Part shown: in pieces, positions 44,562-52,442 of the stretch
Position numbering within the stretch: the first letter of the stretch is position 1
Layout of the letters: each line of letters starts with the position of its first letter
NCBI GenBank assembly: GCA_964586785.1
Contig: CAZPHS010000001.1
Location: forward strand, 96,722-160,721
Direction: 5' to 3'
Length of the DNA stretch: 64,000 nucleotides
Source: SZUA-584 sp041656035
Lineage (GTDB): Bacteria; Bacillota; Clostridia; Christensenellales; SZUA-584
The notes under the pieces: generated by a model
Told to the model about the DNA's origin: nothing
Database searches by the model: none
What the model saw: only the letters and a program-made list of their open reading frames with translations
Made by a program: the position numbers and the translations under genes

Positions 44562-45743
44562 TTAACGCGCATGAATTTTATGGCGCGTAAAATAAATCAA
44601 TGACATTGCGCACTCGCCGGAGAGCGCGACAGTGGCGTATTTTTTTACTTCGCGGCATAAAAGAAGAAGGCTTGTGTCCGCGTCGGCCATGCCGGGCAAA
44701 TCCCTTGCCGTCACGGCGTCTTTCAGAGAGTTAAAAAGCGCCGGAGGGCTAAACTCGCATTTGTGGTGGCTGCCGCCTATGTGCCGGCTTACGATGTCCG
44801 CGTATTCGCAATCCCGGCCCGGCTCAAAATCGCCGCGTTCAAGCTTGTCGTTATCGGTAAAATCCACCGAAAAAGTATGCAGCTTTTCACCTTTTTCCGC
44901 CGCCGCTTTTGCCGCTATCGCCGCAAGTATGCCGGAATTCGCCCCGCCTAAGAGCAATGCCGCAACGGGCACATCCGCCGAAAGTTGGCGTTTAACGCTG
45001 TCGGTAATAAGCCAATTGAGCTTATCGGCAGTATCCTTGGGGCTTTCGGTGAAAGGCTCGGATTTAAGCCGCCAGTACCGATGGACGTATGTCCCAAGAG
45101 GAGAGCACAGCATACACTCGCCGGGCTTTAGCTCTTCAATGCCGGAAAAATAAGTTTTGCCCGCCGTGCGCGTCGGCGCCAAAGAAAACAGCTCAAGAAC
45201 GCCTTCCTCGCGCAGCGCCGGAGATATATCGGGATGTTTTAATATGGCTTTTATTTCTGAAGCGAAAAGCAAAGCGTTGCCGGAGCGCGCTATAAACAAT
45301 GGTTTAACGCCCATTCGGTCTCTCGCGAGAAAAACACGCTGTTTTTTCTCGTCCCAAACCGCGAAAGCGAACATGCCGTTTAATTTTTCAACGCAGGAGG
45401 GCCCCCATTCCATGTACGAAAGCAGCAAAGCCTCGGTGTCGGAACACGAGAAAAAGCTGTGCCCTTTCTGTAAAAGAGAGCGGCGAAGCTCCGGCGCGTT
45501 GTATAATTCGCCGTCATATACGATTATGTAAGTATTGCCGCAAAGGCTGCGCGCCATAGGCTGGCCGCCGCCGGCGGGGTCTGTAACCGAAAGCCTTCTG
45601 TTCCCCAAAGCGGCACGGCGCGTTAAAAAAGTACCCGCCGCGTCCGGTCCGCGGGAAGACATAGAGTCAATCATCAAAGACAGCGTTTGGCTCTCGCCGC
45701 GCATATCTTTATCAAAATCTATAATTCCGGCGATTGCGCCCAT
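44562..45743 (-). CDS. asnB: Asparagine synthase-like protein, 5' part, split by element
   Basis: N-terminal 379 native residues of an AsnB-like protein, followed by about 14 foreign residues read from the element. A GATase II-type domain (about 1-210; RGPDAAGTF, NRRLSVTDPAGGGQPM, YDGELYNAPELR) precedes the start of the ATP-dependent synthetase domain (GMADADTSL, ATVALSGECA). Two key sites are altered: the N-terminal catalytic Cys2 is Gly (MGAIAG instead of MCGIAG), and the PP-loop SGGxDSS reads LGGANSG. The glutaminase and probably the ATP site are therefore impaired even in a rejoined protein. It is read leftward from a site with AAGGCGGG before the ATG. Confidence 0.93.
   Translation of the reverse strand: MGAIAGIIDFDKDMRGESQTLSLMIDSMSSRGPDAAGTFLTRRAALGNRRLSVTDPAGGGQPMARSLCGNTYIIVYDGELYNAPELRRSLLQKGHSFFSCSDTEALLLSYMEWGPSCVEKLNGMFAFAVWDEKKQRVFLARDRMGVKPLFIARSGNALLFASEIKAILKHPDISPALREEGVLELFSLAPTRTAGKTYFSGIEELKPGECMLCSPLGTYVHRYWRLKSEPFTESPKDTADKLNWLITDSVKRQLSADVPVAALLLGGANSGILAAIAAKAAAEKGEKLHTFSVDFTDNDKLERGDFEPGRDCEYADIVSRHIGGSHHKCEFSPPALFNSLKDAVTARDLPGMADADTSLLLLCREVKKYATVALSGECAMSLIYFTRHKIHAR
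44608..44622. repeat. Right attachment core of the element
   Basis: GCGCACTCGCCGGAG, identical and in direct orientation to 22569-22583. Here it is followed by AGCGCGAC, the asnB side of the target, so the palindrome of the left end is absent. It marks the exact crossover interval with the asnB 5' part. Confidence 0.9.
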
Positions 45744-45817
45744 TATGTACCCGCCTTTTAAAAAATGATTTTAGTACAGTATATGAGAAGGCAGAAACGG
45801 CGTGAGCGGAAAAGACG

Positions 45818-45846
45818 TTGCGCAACGCGTTTAAATGATTTACAAT
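45818..45846 (+). promoter_or_regulatory. Promoter of the ECF S-component operon
   Basis: TTGCGC (45818-45823), a 17-base spacer and TACAAT (45841-45846), about 30 bases before the start. The -35 overlaps the palindrome CGTTGCGCAACG (45817-45828), which could be an operator. No riboswitch fold was recognised in the short leader. Confidence 0.6.
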
Positions 45847-45874
45847 TATATCAAACAACGGAGGGAGAATTATT

Positions 45875-46372
45875 ATGGAAAACAGCCATACAAAGACACT
45901 TGTCATATCCAGTATGATTGCCGCGCTTATATTTGTCGTCACCTTTTTGGTGGCCATACCCGTGCCCGGCACAAGCGCGTATGTTAACATGGGAGACTCA
46001 GTCATTTATTGCGCGGGTCTGCTGCTTAACATCCCTTGGGCGGCGGCGGCGGCCGGCGTAGGAAGCGCTTTGGCGGATTGGGCTATCGGTTTTCCTGTAT
46101 ATATTCCCGCGACAATAATAATAAAGGCTTTGATGGGTTTGGTTTGCTCAGCCATGATGAGAAACGCGAAATTTCCGCGATTTATATTGGCATGTGTAAC
46201 GGGAGGCTCTATAATGTTTGCGGGTTACTTTATATATGAAGTTTTGTTTATGGGCGGCTGGGGTTACGCTGTTCAAACGCTGATTGGCAACTTGATACAA
46301 TGGGCGGGTGGTGTCGCCGGAGCAATCGCTCTTTATCATCCCGTAAAAAGAATTAAGGGCGCGCTTATATGA
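45875..46372 (+). CDS. ECF transporter S component
   Basis: A 165-residue integral membrane protein with about six helices, the fold of substrate-binding S components of energy-coupling factor vitamin transporters. Seen are the N-terminal ISSMIAALIFVVTFLVAIP with the A-type helix that contacts EcfT, VNMGDSVIYCAGLLL typical of S components, and small-residue-rich helices. The substrate cannot be told; the sequence is nearest in style to HmpT-like components, with low confidence. The ATP-binding partners are not in the window. It overlaps the next gene by 4 bases. Confidence 0.88.
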   Translation: MENSHTKTLVISSMIAALIFVVTFLVAIPVPGTSAYVNMGDSVIYCAGLLLNIPWAAAAAGVGSALADWAIGFPVYIPATIIIKALMGLVCSAMMRNAKFPRFILACVTGGSIMFAGYFIYEVLFMGGWGYAVQTLIGNLIQWAGGVAGAIALYHPVKRIKGALI

Positions 46373-47100
46373 AGCTGACATGCATAGGGCGATACGGTCC
46401 GTATCCCAAAGCGGACGGGGCGTGTACATGCTATCTTTTATCGCACGCGGATAAAAATATTGTTCTGGACTTAGGCTGCGGCGCTCTTCCCAAGCTGCTG
46501 CGCCTTATACGGGCGGATATGATTGACGCTCTTATACTATCGCACCTGCATTCCGACCATATCAGCGACGCGTTCACGCTTCGCTACGCGCTTGAGGTTT
46601 CAAAAAAATACGGACGCAGGTCTTTTCCGCTGCCGGTATATATGCCGGATTCTCCCGCGGCGGAAGCCGGTATTTTAGCGTCGCACCCTATGATAAAAGC
46701 GCATACGGTCGCGGACGGTATGCGGTGTGATATTTCCGGCATTTTTGCGCGGTTTGCGCTTATGCCCCACGCCGTGCCAAGCTATGCCGTATCACTTGAA
46801 GCGGACGGCAAAAAATTTGTGTATTCCGGAGACACTCTTGACGGCGTAAGGCTCGCGCCTTTCGCGAAAGGTGCGGATATGCTTCTTATGGAGGCGGCCG
46901 TGCTTTCAAAGCACAAACTGCCGGGCGTTCAGCACGTAAGCGCTATAGAAGCGGGGCGCATAGGCGCCGCGGCAGGAGTTAAAAAACTTATTATAACGCA
47001 TATTTTTCCCGAATATGACGAAAGCGACATACTCGGCGAGGCGGAACAGGGCTTCCCCGGCGCGAAGCTGGCGGAAGAATTTGAAACCTACGAGGTATAG
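46369..47100 (+). CDS. MBL-fold metallohydrolase
   Basis: A 243-residue metallo-beta-lactamase-fold hydrolase of the RNase Z-like class. The metal site HLHSDH (about residue 59), the SHAD-like and VYSGDT Asp, and C-terminal THIFPEY are visible. Such enzymes cut phosphodiesters; the substrate is unknown. It begins within the end of the ECF S gene and ends 3 bases before comEC, so it belongs to that operon. Confidence 0.9.
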   Translation: MKLTCIGRYGPYPKADGACTCYLLSHADKNIVLDLGCGALPKLLRLIRADMIDALILSHLHSDHISDAFTLRYALEVSKKYGRRSFPLPVYMPDSPAAEAGILASHPMIKAHTVADGMRCDISGIFARFALMPHAVPSYAVSLEADGKKFVYSGDTLDGVRLAPFAKGADMLLMEAAVLSKHKLPGVQHVSAIEAGRIGAAAGVKKLIITHIFPEYDESDILGEAEQGFPGAKLAEEFETYEV

Positions 47101-47103
47101 ACC

Positions 47104-49401
47104 GTGTTCGGCGTAAGCTTGCGCGTGATGAACTTTCGGCCTCTGCCGGTGTCGGCGGCATATCTTGCGGCGGGCATTGTTTTGGGGTTTTATTTGCAAG
47201 CCCTCTCTTTATATATCACATCCGCCGTAACGATTGGCGTCGTTATTGTATTATTGTTTTTCGGCCGGTTTAACGCGCAATCCATAAGGGCGCGTTTTGG
47301 CGAATACACGCATATTATTGCCGGAGCTTTATTTTTGCTTATGGGCGCGGCTCTTTGCACGTCGGCTTACAGCATAAATTATGTAAATACGGGAGACGGG
47401 CAAACGGTTACGGGCGTTGTATACAGCGAACCGTACGATAACGGTTTTGGAAATATAATCTGTTATATAGAAGACGCGCGCATAGACGGCGAGGGATGCG
47501 GCAATATAAAGCTTTATCTTCCGGAGGACGCGCATATAGCGCCGGGCGATATAGTGATGGCAAAGGCCGGCACGCGTATACCTTCCGGCGTCCGCAACCC
47601 GGGAGGTTTCGATGAAAAGCTGCACTTGCTTTCGAAGGGCGTACACTACAAGGCGTATGCCGAAAGCTTTAGCGTTATAGGCTATCGCGCGTCGCCTTTC
47701 GCGGTGCTGACGAACATACGGCGGTTCGCGGGGGAGACTATAGACAAGCTGTTCGCGCCGGATGTCGCGCCTATGGCGCGGGGTATGCTGCTCGGGGACA
47801 AATACGACATAGATGAAAACACTACGGTCTCGTTCAAAGACAGCGGTATGGCGCACGTGCTTGCGGTATCCGGTCTTCACGCGGGCATACTTATAGCCGC
47901 GGTTTACGGGCTGTTTACGCTGCTGCGTTTAGGACGCGTACAAAAGCTTATAGCGGCGCTGTCTTTTATAGCGCTGTACGCTTGCGCGGCGGGCTTAACG
48001 CCGTCCATAGTGCGCGCGTCAATAATGGCGGCAGTTTTCATAACAGGCCGCCACGCCGGCCGGCAGACGGATACGCTGTCCGGTCTCGCTCTCGCTTTTA
48101 TAATATCACTTGCCGTTAACCCCCTTGATTTGTTCTCCGCGGGTTTTTTGCTTTCTTACGGCGCGGTATTCGGCTTGCTTACCGTTTCATGGCAGCTTAA
48201 CCGCCTCTTTAAGAAAGTTATGCCAATGTCCGCGGCAAATGCGGTTTCCGCGTCTCTCGGCGCGACCGCGGGCACATTTCCGATAATGGCGATGTTCTTT
48301 AACCGGCTGTCTCTTATTGGTATTGTCGCAAATGTTGTGATACTGCCACTGTGCTCTTTGGCAATAGTGCTTTCTTTTGGCACGGTGGTTTTAGGTCTTA
48401 TTATAGGCGATATCGCGCGATACTTAGGATACGCCGCGGCGGCGGTTATAAGGCTTGTGAGCGGCGCCGTAAACGCCGTGGGCGTTCTTCCGTTCGCGGC
48501 ATTCAATGTGGCGGCACCCCCGTGGTACGCCGTTCTCGGCGGCTACCTGATTTTTTTCATATGTTCGAAATACATTTTGATAAAAACGAAAACAAAAGCC
48601 TTCGCTTGCGCGGCTCTGGCGGCAATCGTCGGCTTTTTTATGCTTATATCGACGGTTTCCGGCATGTACGTGGTTTTCCTTGACGTAGGGCAGGGAGACG
48701 CGGCATTCATAAAAACATATCAGGGCGGCGAATATTTTATAGACGGCGGCAGTGAACACTCCGCCGATGAAATATTAAGCTTTACGGTGCGCAAGGGCAT
48801 AACGCCAAACGCGGCTTTTGTAACGCACACCGACAGCGATCATTTCGCCGGTCTTTTAAGGCTGTATGAAGAAGGGCTTTTGCGCAAGGTTTACTGTTCC
48901 CGTCAGGAGCGCCCCGCGGTAGCCGCGGCTATGCCAAAGGCGCATGTTGTGCCTCTTTCGGCGGGCGATACGGTTATGCTGGACGATTTTACAAGGGCCA
49001 TGGTATTATACCCGTATAGCGATACAAAGGCTAAGGGCAACGACGCGTCGCTCGTGCTTCTTATCGAATACGGCGGATACAGCCTATTGTTTACGGGGGA
49101 TATTTCCGGACTTACCGAAACGGAGCTTTTCTGTTCCCGTGATAATGTAGATATATACAAAGCGGCTCATCACGGGTCTAAAACGTCTTCATACCGGCTG
49201 CCGCTTTCCGTGCTTTCCCCTAAATACAGCGTAATAAGCGCGGGAGAAAACCCTTACGGGCATCCGCACAGATTGGCTGTGCAAAACTTGAGCGATTATT
49301 CGGACAGGCTGTTTATAACACAGTATGATTACGCGGTTGAGTTTTTTATAGACGGGGAAATAAAGATAAACACATTCGGCGGGCGGGAAAATGGCGGATA
49401 G
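47104..49401 (+). CDS. comEC: DNA-uptake channel protein ComEC/Rec2
   Basis: Membrane channel that brings single-stranded DNA into the cytoplasm during natural transformation. The 765 residues start with hydrophobic helices and a DUF4131-like region, followed by the competence domain (about 215-480, AHVLAVSGLHAGIL, TPSIVRASIMA) and a C-terminal MBL-fold domain (FLDVGQGDAAFI, HTDSDHFAGLL, LLFTGDIS). It starts with GTG and overlaps holA by 11 bases. Type IV pili often work with ComEC in DNA uptake, which is notable given the pilus element in the same region. No comEA or comFA is in the window. Confidence 0.95.
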   Translation: MFGVSLRVMNFRPLPVSAAYLAAGIVLGFYLQALSLYITSAVTIGVVIVLLFFGRFNAQSIRARFGEYTHIIAGALFLLMGAALCTSAYSINYVNTGDGQTVTGVVYSEPYDNGFGNIICYIEDARIDGEGCGNIKLYLPEDAHIAPGDIVMAKAGTRIPSGVRNPGGFDEKLHLLSKGVHYKAYAESFSVIGYRASPFAVLTNIRRFAGETIDKLFAPDVAPMARGMLLGDKYDIDENTTVSFKDSGMAHVLAVSGLHAGILIAAVYGLFTLLRLGRVQKLIAALSFIALYACAAGLTPSIVRASIMAAVFITGRHAGRQTDTLSGLALAFIISLAVNPLDLFSAGFLLSYGAVFGLLTVSWQLNRLFKKVMPMSAANAVSASLGATAGTFPIMAMFFNRLSLIGIVANVVILPLCSLAIVLSFGTVVLGLIIGDIARYLGYAAAAVIRLVSGAVNAVGVLPFAAFNVAAPPWYAVLGGYLIFFICSKYILIKTKTKAFACAALAAIVGFFMLISTVSGMYVVFLDVGQGDAAFIKTYQGGEYFIDGGSEHSADEILSFTVRKGITPNAAFVTHTDSDHFAGLLRLYEEGLLRKVYCSRQERPAVAAAMPKAHVVPLSAGDTVMLDDFTRAMVLYPYSDTKAKGNDASLVLLIEYGGYSLLFTGDISGLTETELFCSRDNVDIYKAAHHGSKTSSYRLPLSVLSPKYSVISAGENPYGHPHRLAVQNLSDYSDRLFITQYDYAVEFFIDGEIKINTFGGRENGG

Positions 49402-50344
49402 AGCAAACATTTATATATTAACCGGCGAAAGCTACATGATAAACAAAAGCGTTCGCGATTTAAAAAAGAATGCGCAAAATCCTCAATTAAATGTGACGGA
49501 ATATAAGGGTATGCCCGCGTCGGCCGAGCTTATCTCGGCTTGCGCGCAAGTGCCGTTTATGTCTGATACGCGGTTTGTATCCGTTGCGGGCTGCAGCGTG
49601 CTCAACGCTTCGGGCAGCGCGGAGGAAGCCAAAAAAATAGCCGTTTTTCTTGAAAGAATGCCGGATACCACGATTCTCGCAATGTGCAGCGCCGAGCCGC
49701 CGGATAAGCGCCGCGCACTTTACAAGTACGTTAAGAAAAACGGAACGGTGCGGGAATTTGCGCCCCCCGGCAATTACGAATGCGCGTCTTTCGTGGAAAA
49801 GCAGGCCAAAGCGAAGGGAGCGGCAATAAGCGCAAAAGCCGCGGCGGCGCTTGTTTCTGTTGCGGGGCGCGATTATTACACGCTTGAAAACGAGGTTGAC
49901 AAGCTTGCGGTTTACAGCGGTTTCGGCGAGATAACTTTAAAGCATATTGCCGAGTGCGCGTCGCGCTCTCTTGAATATAATGTGTTTGAGATTCATAACC
50001 TGCTCGCGGATAAGCAGGCCGATAAGGCGTTCGCGCTGCTTGCGGATATTTTGGAGCAGGAACGCCCCGAAGCGCTTATAGGTCTTTTCGCGCGTAAGAT
50101 AAGAGACATGTACAAAGTAAAAACAATGCGCGACGCGGGTTTTTCCGAACAGCAAACAGCAAAACAACTGGCTTTAAGCGGCTATGCCGTCTCAAGGCTT
50201 ATAAAGGATTGCTCGCGGTTTACGGCGGATTCGCTGCGGCGGGGTATAGGAATACTCGCGGATACCGACTACGGCATAAAAAGCGGCGGAAAAGATGCCG
50301 CGCTCGCGCTCAACAAAGCGCTTGTGTGTATTTACGGTCTTTAA
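49391..50344 (+). CDS. holA: DNA polymerase III subunit delta
   Basis: Clamp-loader subunit that opens the sliding clamp during replication. The 317 residues have the N-terminal ANIYILTGESYMINKSV start, a AAA-like region with ERMPDTTILAMCSAEPPDK, DYYTLENEVDKLAVY and a C-terminal collar domain. It follows comEC as in many Bacillota, overlapping it by 11 bases. A bidirectional terminator and the convergent rpsT gene follow. Confidence 0.95.
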   Translation: MADRANIYILTGESYMINKSVRDLKKNAQNPQLNVTEYKGMPASAELISACAQVPFMSDTRFVSVAGCSVLNASGSAEEAKKIAVFLERMPDTTILAMCSAEPPDKRRALYKYVKKNGTVREFAPPGNYECASFVEKQAKAKGAAISAKAAAALVSVAGRDYYTLENEVDKLAVYSGFGEITLKHIAECASRSLEYNVFEIHNLLADKQADKAFALLADILEQERPEALIGLFARKIRDMYKVKTMRDAGFSEQQTAKQLALSGYAVSRLIKDCSRFTADSLRRGIGILADTDYGIKSGGKDAALALNKALVCIYGL

Positions 50345-50363
50345 TCTATACGTTTAAAATAAT

Positions 50364-50416
50364 AAAAAACCCGAGCCACGGCTTTTTTAGCTTTTTGGCT
50401 TACGGGCTGTTTTTTA
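50364..50416. terminator. Bidirectional terminator between holA and rpsT
   Basis: CCCG plus AGCC-type arms around 50370-50377 pair with GGCT and CGGG near 50397-50406, with a long loop, A's on the left and T's on the right (50410-50415). It can stop both convergent genes. Confidence 0.65.
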
Positions 50417-50428
50417 ATGTATGCCCTT

Positions 50429-50692
50429 TTAAGCGTTTAAGGACATAGCTTTGGAAATCTGTGCCTTTTTGCGGTTCGCGCTGTTTCTGTGAAGGGTTCC
50501 TTTAATCGCGGCTTTATCAAGAGCGCCCGTATATTCTTTAAACAACGCTTCCGCCGCTTCTTTTTCGCCCGCGTCCAAAGCCGTCTGGAACTTTTTTGCC
50601 AGCGTCTTTATTTCCGACTTTATCGCACGGTTCCGCAGATTGGCTTTCGCCTCTGTGCGGGCGCGCCTCTGTGCCGATTTAATATTTGCCAA
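50429..50692 (-). CDS. rpsT: 30S ribosomal protein S20
   Basis: A basic 87-residue small-subunit protein: after the initiator it reads ANIKSAQRRARTEAKA and ends with GTLHRNSANRKKAQIS, both family signatures. The start is a TTG at 50692 with GGAGG 8 bases upstream; relatives begin right there and E. coli rpsT is also known to use TTG. In-frame codons further upstream do not belong to S20. Confidence 0.97.
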   Translation of the reverse strand: MANIKSAQRRARTEAKANLRNRAIKSEIKTLAKKFQTALDAGEKEAAEALFKEYTGALDKAAIKGTLHRNSANRKKAQISKAMSLNA

Positions 50693-50850
50693 GTTATTTT
50701 CCTCCGGTTGGCTGTTCTTCTTTATAACGAACGCTATTTTAACACATGATAAACTGTTTTGCAACTAAAAATAACGCTTGGTTATTATATTGTTAAACGC
50801 CGCTTGCCCGTCAATTTAACCATTATTCGCATACCGCATAAATAATATGT

Positions 50851-50878
50851 TTGATTTTGTCACCGTCTGTGATATATT
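50851..50878 (+). promoter_or_regulatory. Promoter of the zinc-ribbon protein gene
   Basis: TTGATT (50851-50856), a 16-base spacer and TATATT (50873-50878), 50 bases before the ATG. The remaining gap back to rpsT (50693-50850) holds only the rpsT leader and no gene. Confidence 0.55.
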
Positions 50879-50930
50879 CTAAACGTATTTAATATATAGC
50901 ATTACAATATATAATTAAAGGAGAGAAAAT

Positions 50931-51524
50931 ATGTTTTGTACGAAATGCGGTAAAAACATTGAGGACACATCGGAGTTTTGCATCCATTGCGGCGCTAAAA
51001 TGGAAGGACAGCCTGCGCAGCCGCAGTATGCCCCCGCGCAAACCCCCGCTAAGAAAAGCAACAAAGGGCTTATAATAGGGCTTGTTGCGGGAGCGGCGGT
51101 AATAGCGATAGTGCTTATACTTGTTCTGGTAATACTGCCCGGCGGAAGCAGCGCCGTTATAGGCAAATGGTACGACGCGGACGGTTACGGAACGATTGAG
51201 TTTTTAAGCGGCGGCAAATGTAAAAAGAGTACAATGGGCTTTGAGTTTGACGCAACCTATACCTTCGACGCGGGCAGCGGTAAAGGAAAAATAACCATGT
51301 CGTTTATGGGTATGACGGAAACTACGGGCTTTACGCTGGAAGACGACAATGTGTTAAGCGCCGAGGATGGCACAAAGTATACTAAAACGCCTGTTGAGCA
51401 AAAGAGCTTTGGAGACATGTTCAACCTTGATGATTACGATTACGGCGATACTGATATCGGCGACTTTAATCTTGATGATTACGGCGATTTTGATTTTAGC
51501 GATTTTGATTTCGATTGGGAGTAA
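50931..51524 (+). CDS. Zinc-ribbon membrane protein, acidic tail
   Basis: A 197-residue protein: an N-terminal zinc ribbon with CTKC and CIHC (1-22), a Pro/Gln linker, a membrane helix (about 46-69, GLIIGLVAGAAVIAIVLILV), an outside domain (GKWYDADGYGTIEFLSGG), and a tail of repeated Asp-Tyr/Asp-Phe (about 160-197). Zinc-ribbon plus helix proteins are common in Clostridia and of unknown function. AAAGGAG precedes the ATG. A near-copy lies directly downstream in decayed form. Confidence 0.88.
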   Translation: MFCTKCGKNIEDTSEFCIHCGAKMEGQPAQPQYAPAQTPAKKSNKGLIIGLVAGAAVIAIVLILVLVILPGGSSAVIGKWYDADGYGTIEFLSGGKCKKSTMGFEFDATYTFDAGSGKGKITMSFMGMTETTGFTLEDDNVLSAEDGTKYTKTPVEQKSFGDMFNLDDYDYGDTDIGDFNLDDYGDFDFSDFDFDWE

Positions 51525-51575
51525 ACGGAAGAACGGCTGTTTTTAATAAACGCCGGTTTCGTTACAAAAAAAATT

Positions 51576-51605
51576 TGCCGGTCTTTTGACCGGCATTATT
51601 ATTTT
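51576..51605 (+). terminator. Terminator after the zinc-ribbon gene
   Basis: TGCCGGTC (51576-51583) pairs with GACCGGCA (51588-51595) around TTTT, followed by TTATTATTTT. Confidence 0.85.
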
Positions 51606-51708
51606 AGCAAAACGCGGGGGCGCGTACGCAAGCCCGTTACGCGTAAATATTATTGTGCAAATATGATATATGTTATATATTAATAAAAAAAATAAGAGGT
51701 ACAAGTAT

Positions 51709-52208
51709 ATGTTTTGTACAAAATGCGGAAAGACTGTTGATGACACATCGGATTTTTGCGTCCATTGCGGCGGCAAAACAGATAATGCTCAGCCGCGGCA
51801 TGAGGCTAAGAAAAGAAACAAGGGGCTTGCGGTTAAGCTTATTGCGGGCGCGGCGGCGAGATTGCGGGCAAGTGGTACTGCGAGGAATATGGCTATGGCT
51901 ACGCGTTAGACTTTATGGGCGGCGGCAGATGCAAAGTTACTATGGGTACGGAGTTTGGAGCCGCGTATACATTTGATTCCGAAAGCAAAGAAGGAGAGAT
52001 TGCCTTTTCGCTGTCCGACATGGCTGAAGAAACAAAGTATTGGTTTATCGTGATGGGTATGCCGCAGAAGATGGAGTTCTCGTTAAACGACGACGGAACA
52101 TTGGATTTTGGCGGTTTGGCGGTATTTTCGAGAACACCGGTAGAATTAACGACGCTTAAGGATATGTTTGGCGATACGGGTATTGATTTTAAATACGAGC
52201 TTGAATAA
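51709..52208 (+). pseudogene. Decayed copy of the zinc-ribbon gene
   Basis: It starts MFCTKCGKTVDDTSDFCVHC, nearly the same zinc ribbon as the gene at 50931. The membrane helix present there is missing, and near 51857 the reading frame shifts; in the new frame the match resumes as GKWYCEEYGYGYALDFMGG and runs to a stop at 52206-52208 without the acidic tail. So this is a tandem duplicate that lost about 20 codons and gained a frameshift. Without the helix its product would also change location. Sequence error would not explain the missing helix. Confidence 0.8.
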
Positions 52209-52340
52209 ATCGCCGCTTTTGCGGGCGGCGGCATACAATATACGGTGATTGTTTATACAACCGGCTTAAAATAGCGTATACTCGAACGGCAATTATGCAT
52301 ATTATGACAGAGATAAAGCAAGGCGCGCGTTTCAAAACAG

Positions 52341-52369
52341 TTGTATTTTTGTATGAGGCATGGTACAAT
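52341..52369 (+). promoter_or_regulatory. Promoter of the cotH envelope cluster
   Basis: TTGTAT (52341-52346), a 17-base spacer and TACAAT (52364-52369) with TGG just before it, i.e. both a -35 and an extended -10. It lies about 75 bases before the cotH start; the gap 52209-52340 shows no gene. Confidence 0.7.
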
Positions 52370-52442
52370 CATCGGTGTTGTTTTCGTAAAAACTTTTTTG
52401 TTTTTATGTATATTTACTTTATACCGGGAGTGTTTTTAGAAC

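Larger units (their letters stand above)
22569..44622. mobile_element. 22-kb serine-recombinase element inserted in asnB
   Basis: The segment between the two 15-bp direct repeats is 22,039 bp from core to core. Deleting it with one repeat joins asnB codon 379 (Ala of SGECA) to Asp380 of DEIFGG without frame change. A large serine recombinase is at the left edge, transcribed toward the att site. Cargo: a small ORF, WYL regulator, FapA/DUF342 protein, type IV pilus operon, type III-like R-M genes, a lipoprotein and a DUF3810 protein. No capsid, tail, relaxase, replication or integrase-excisionase genes were recognised. The pilus genes share codon style with the chromosome, while the R-M genes are visibly more AT-rich, suggesting separate origins within the element. 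Confidence 0.88.

Noticed and set aside
22569..44622. Inversion rather than insertion in asnB
   Set aside because: The repeats are direct and both asnB halves have the same orientation and proper order, which fits insertion only.
22569..44622. Prophage or integrative conjugative element
   Set aside because: No capsid, tail, lysis, relaxase, coupling protein or replication genes could be recognised; only the recombinase is shared with such elements.
45744..45874. Riboswitch before the ECF S component
   Set aside because: The leader after the promoter is only about 25 bases, too short for a known vitamin riboswitch.
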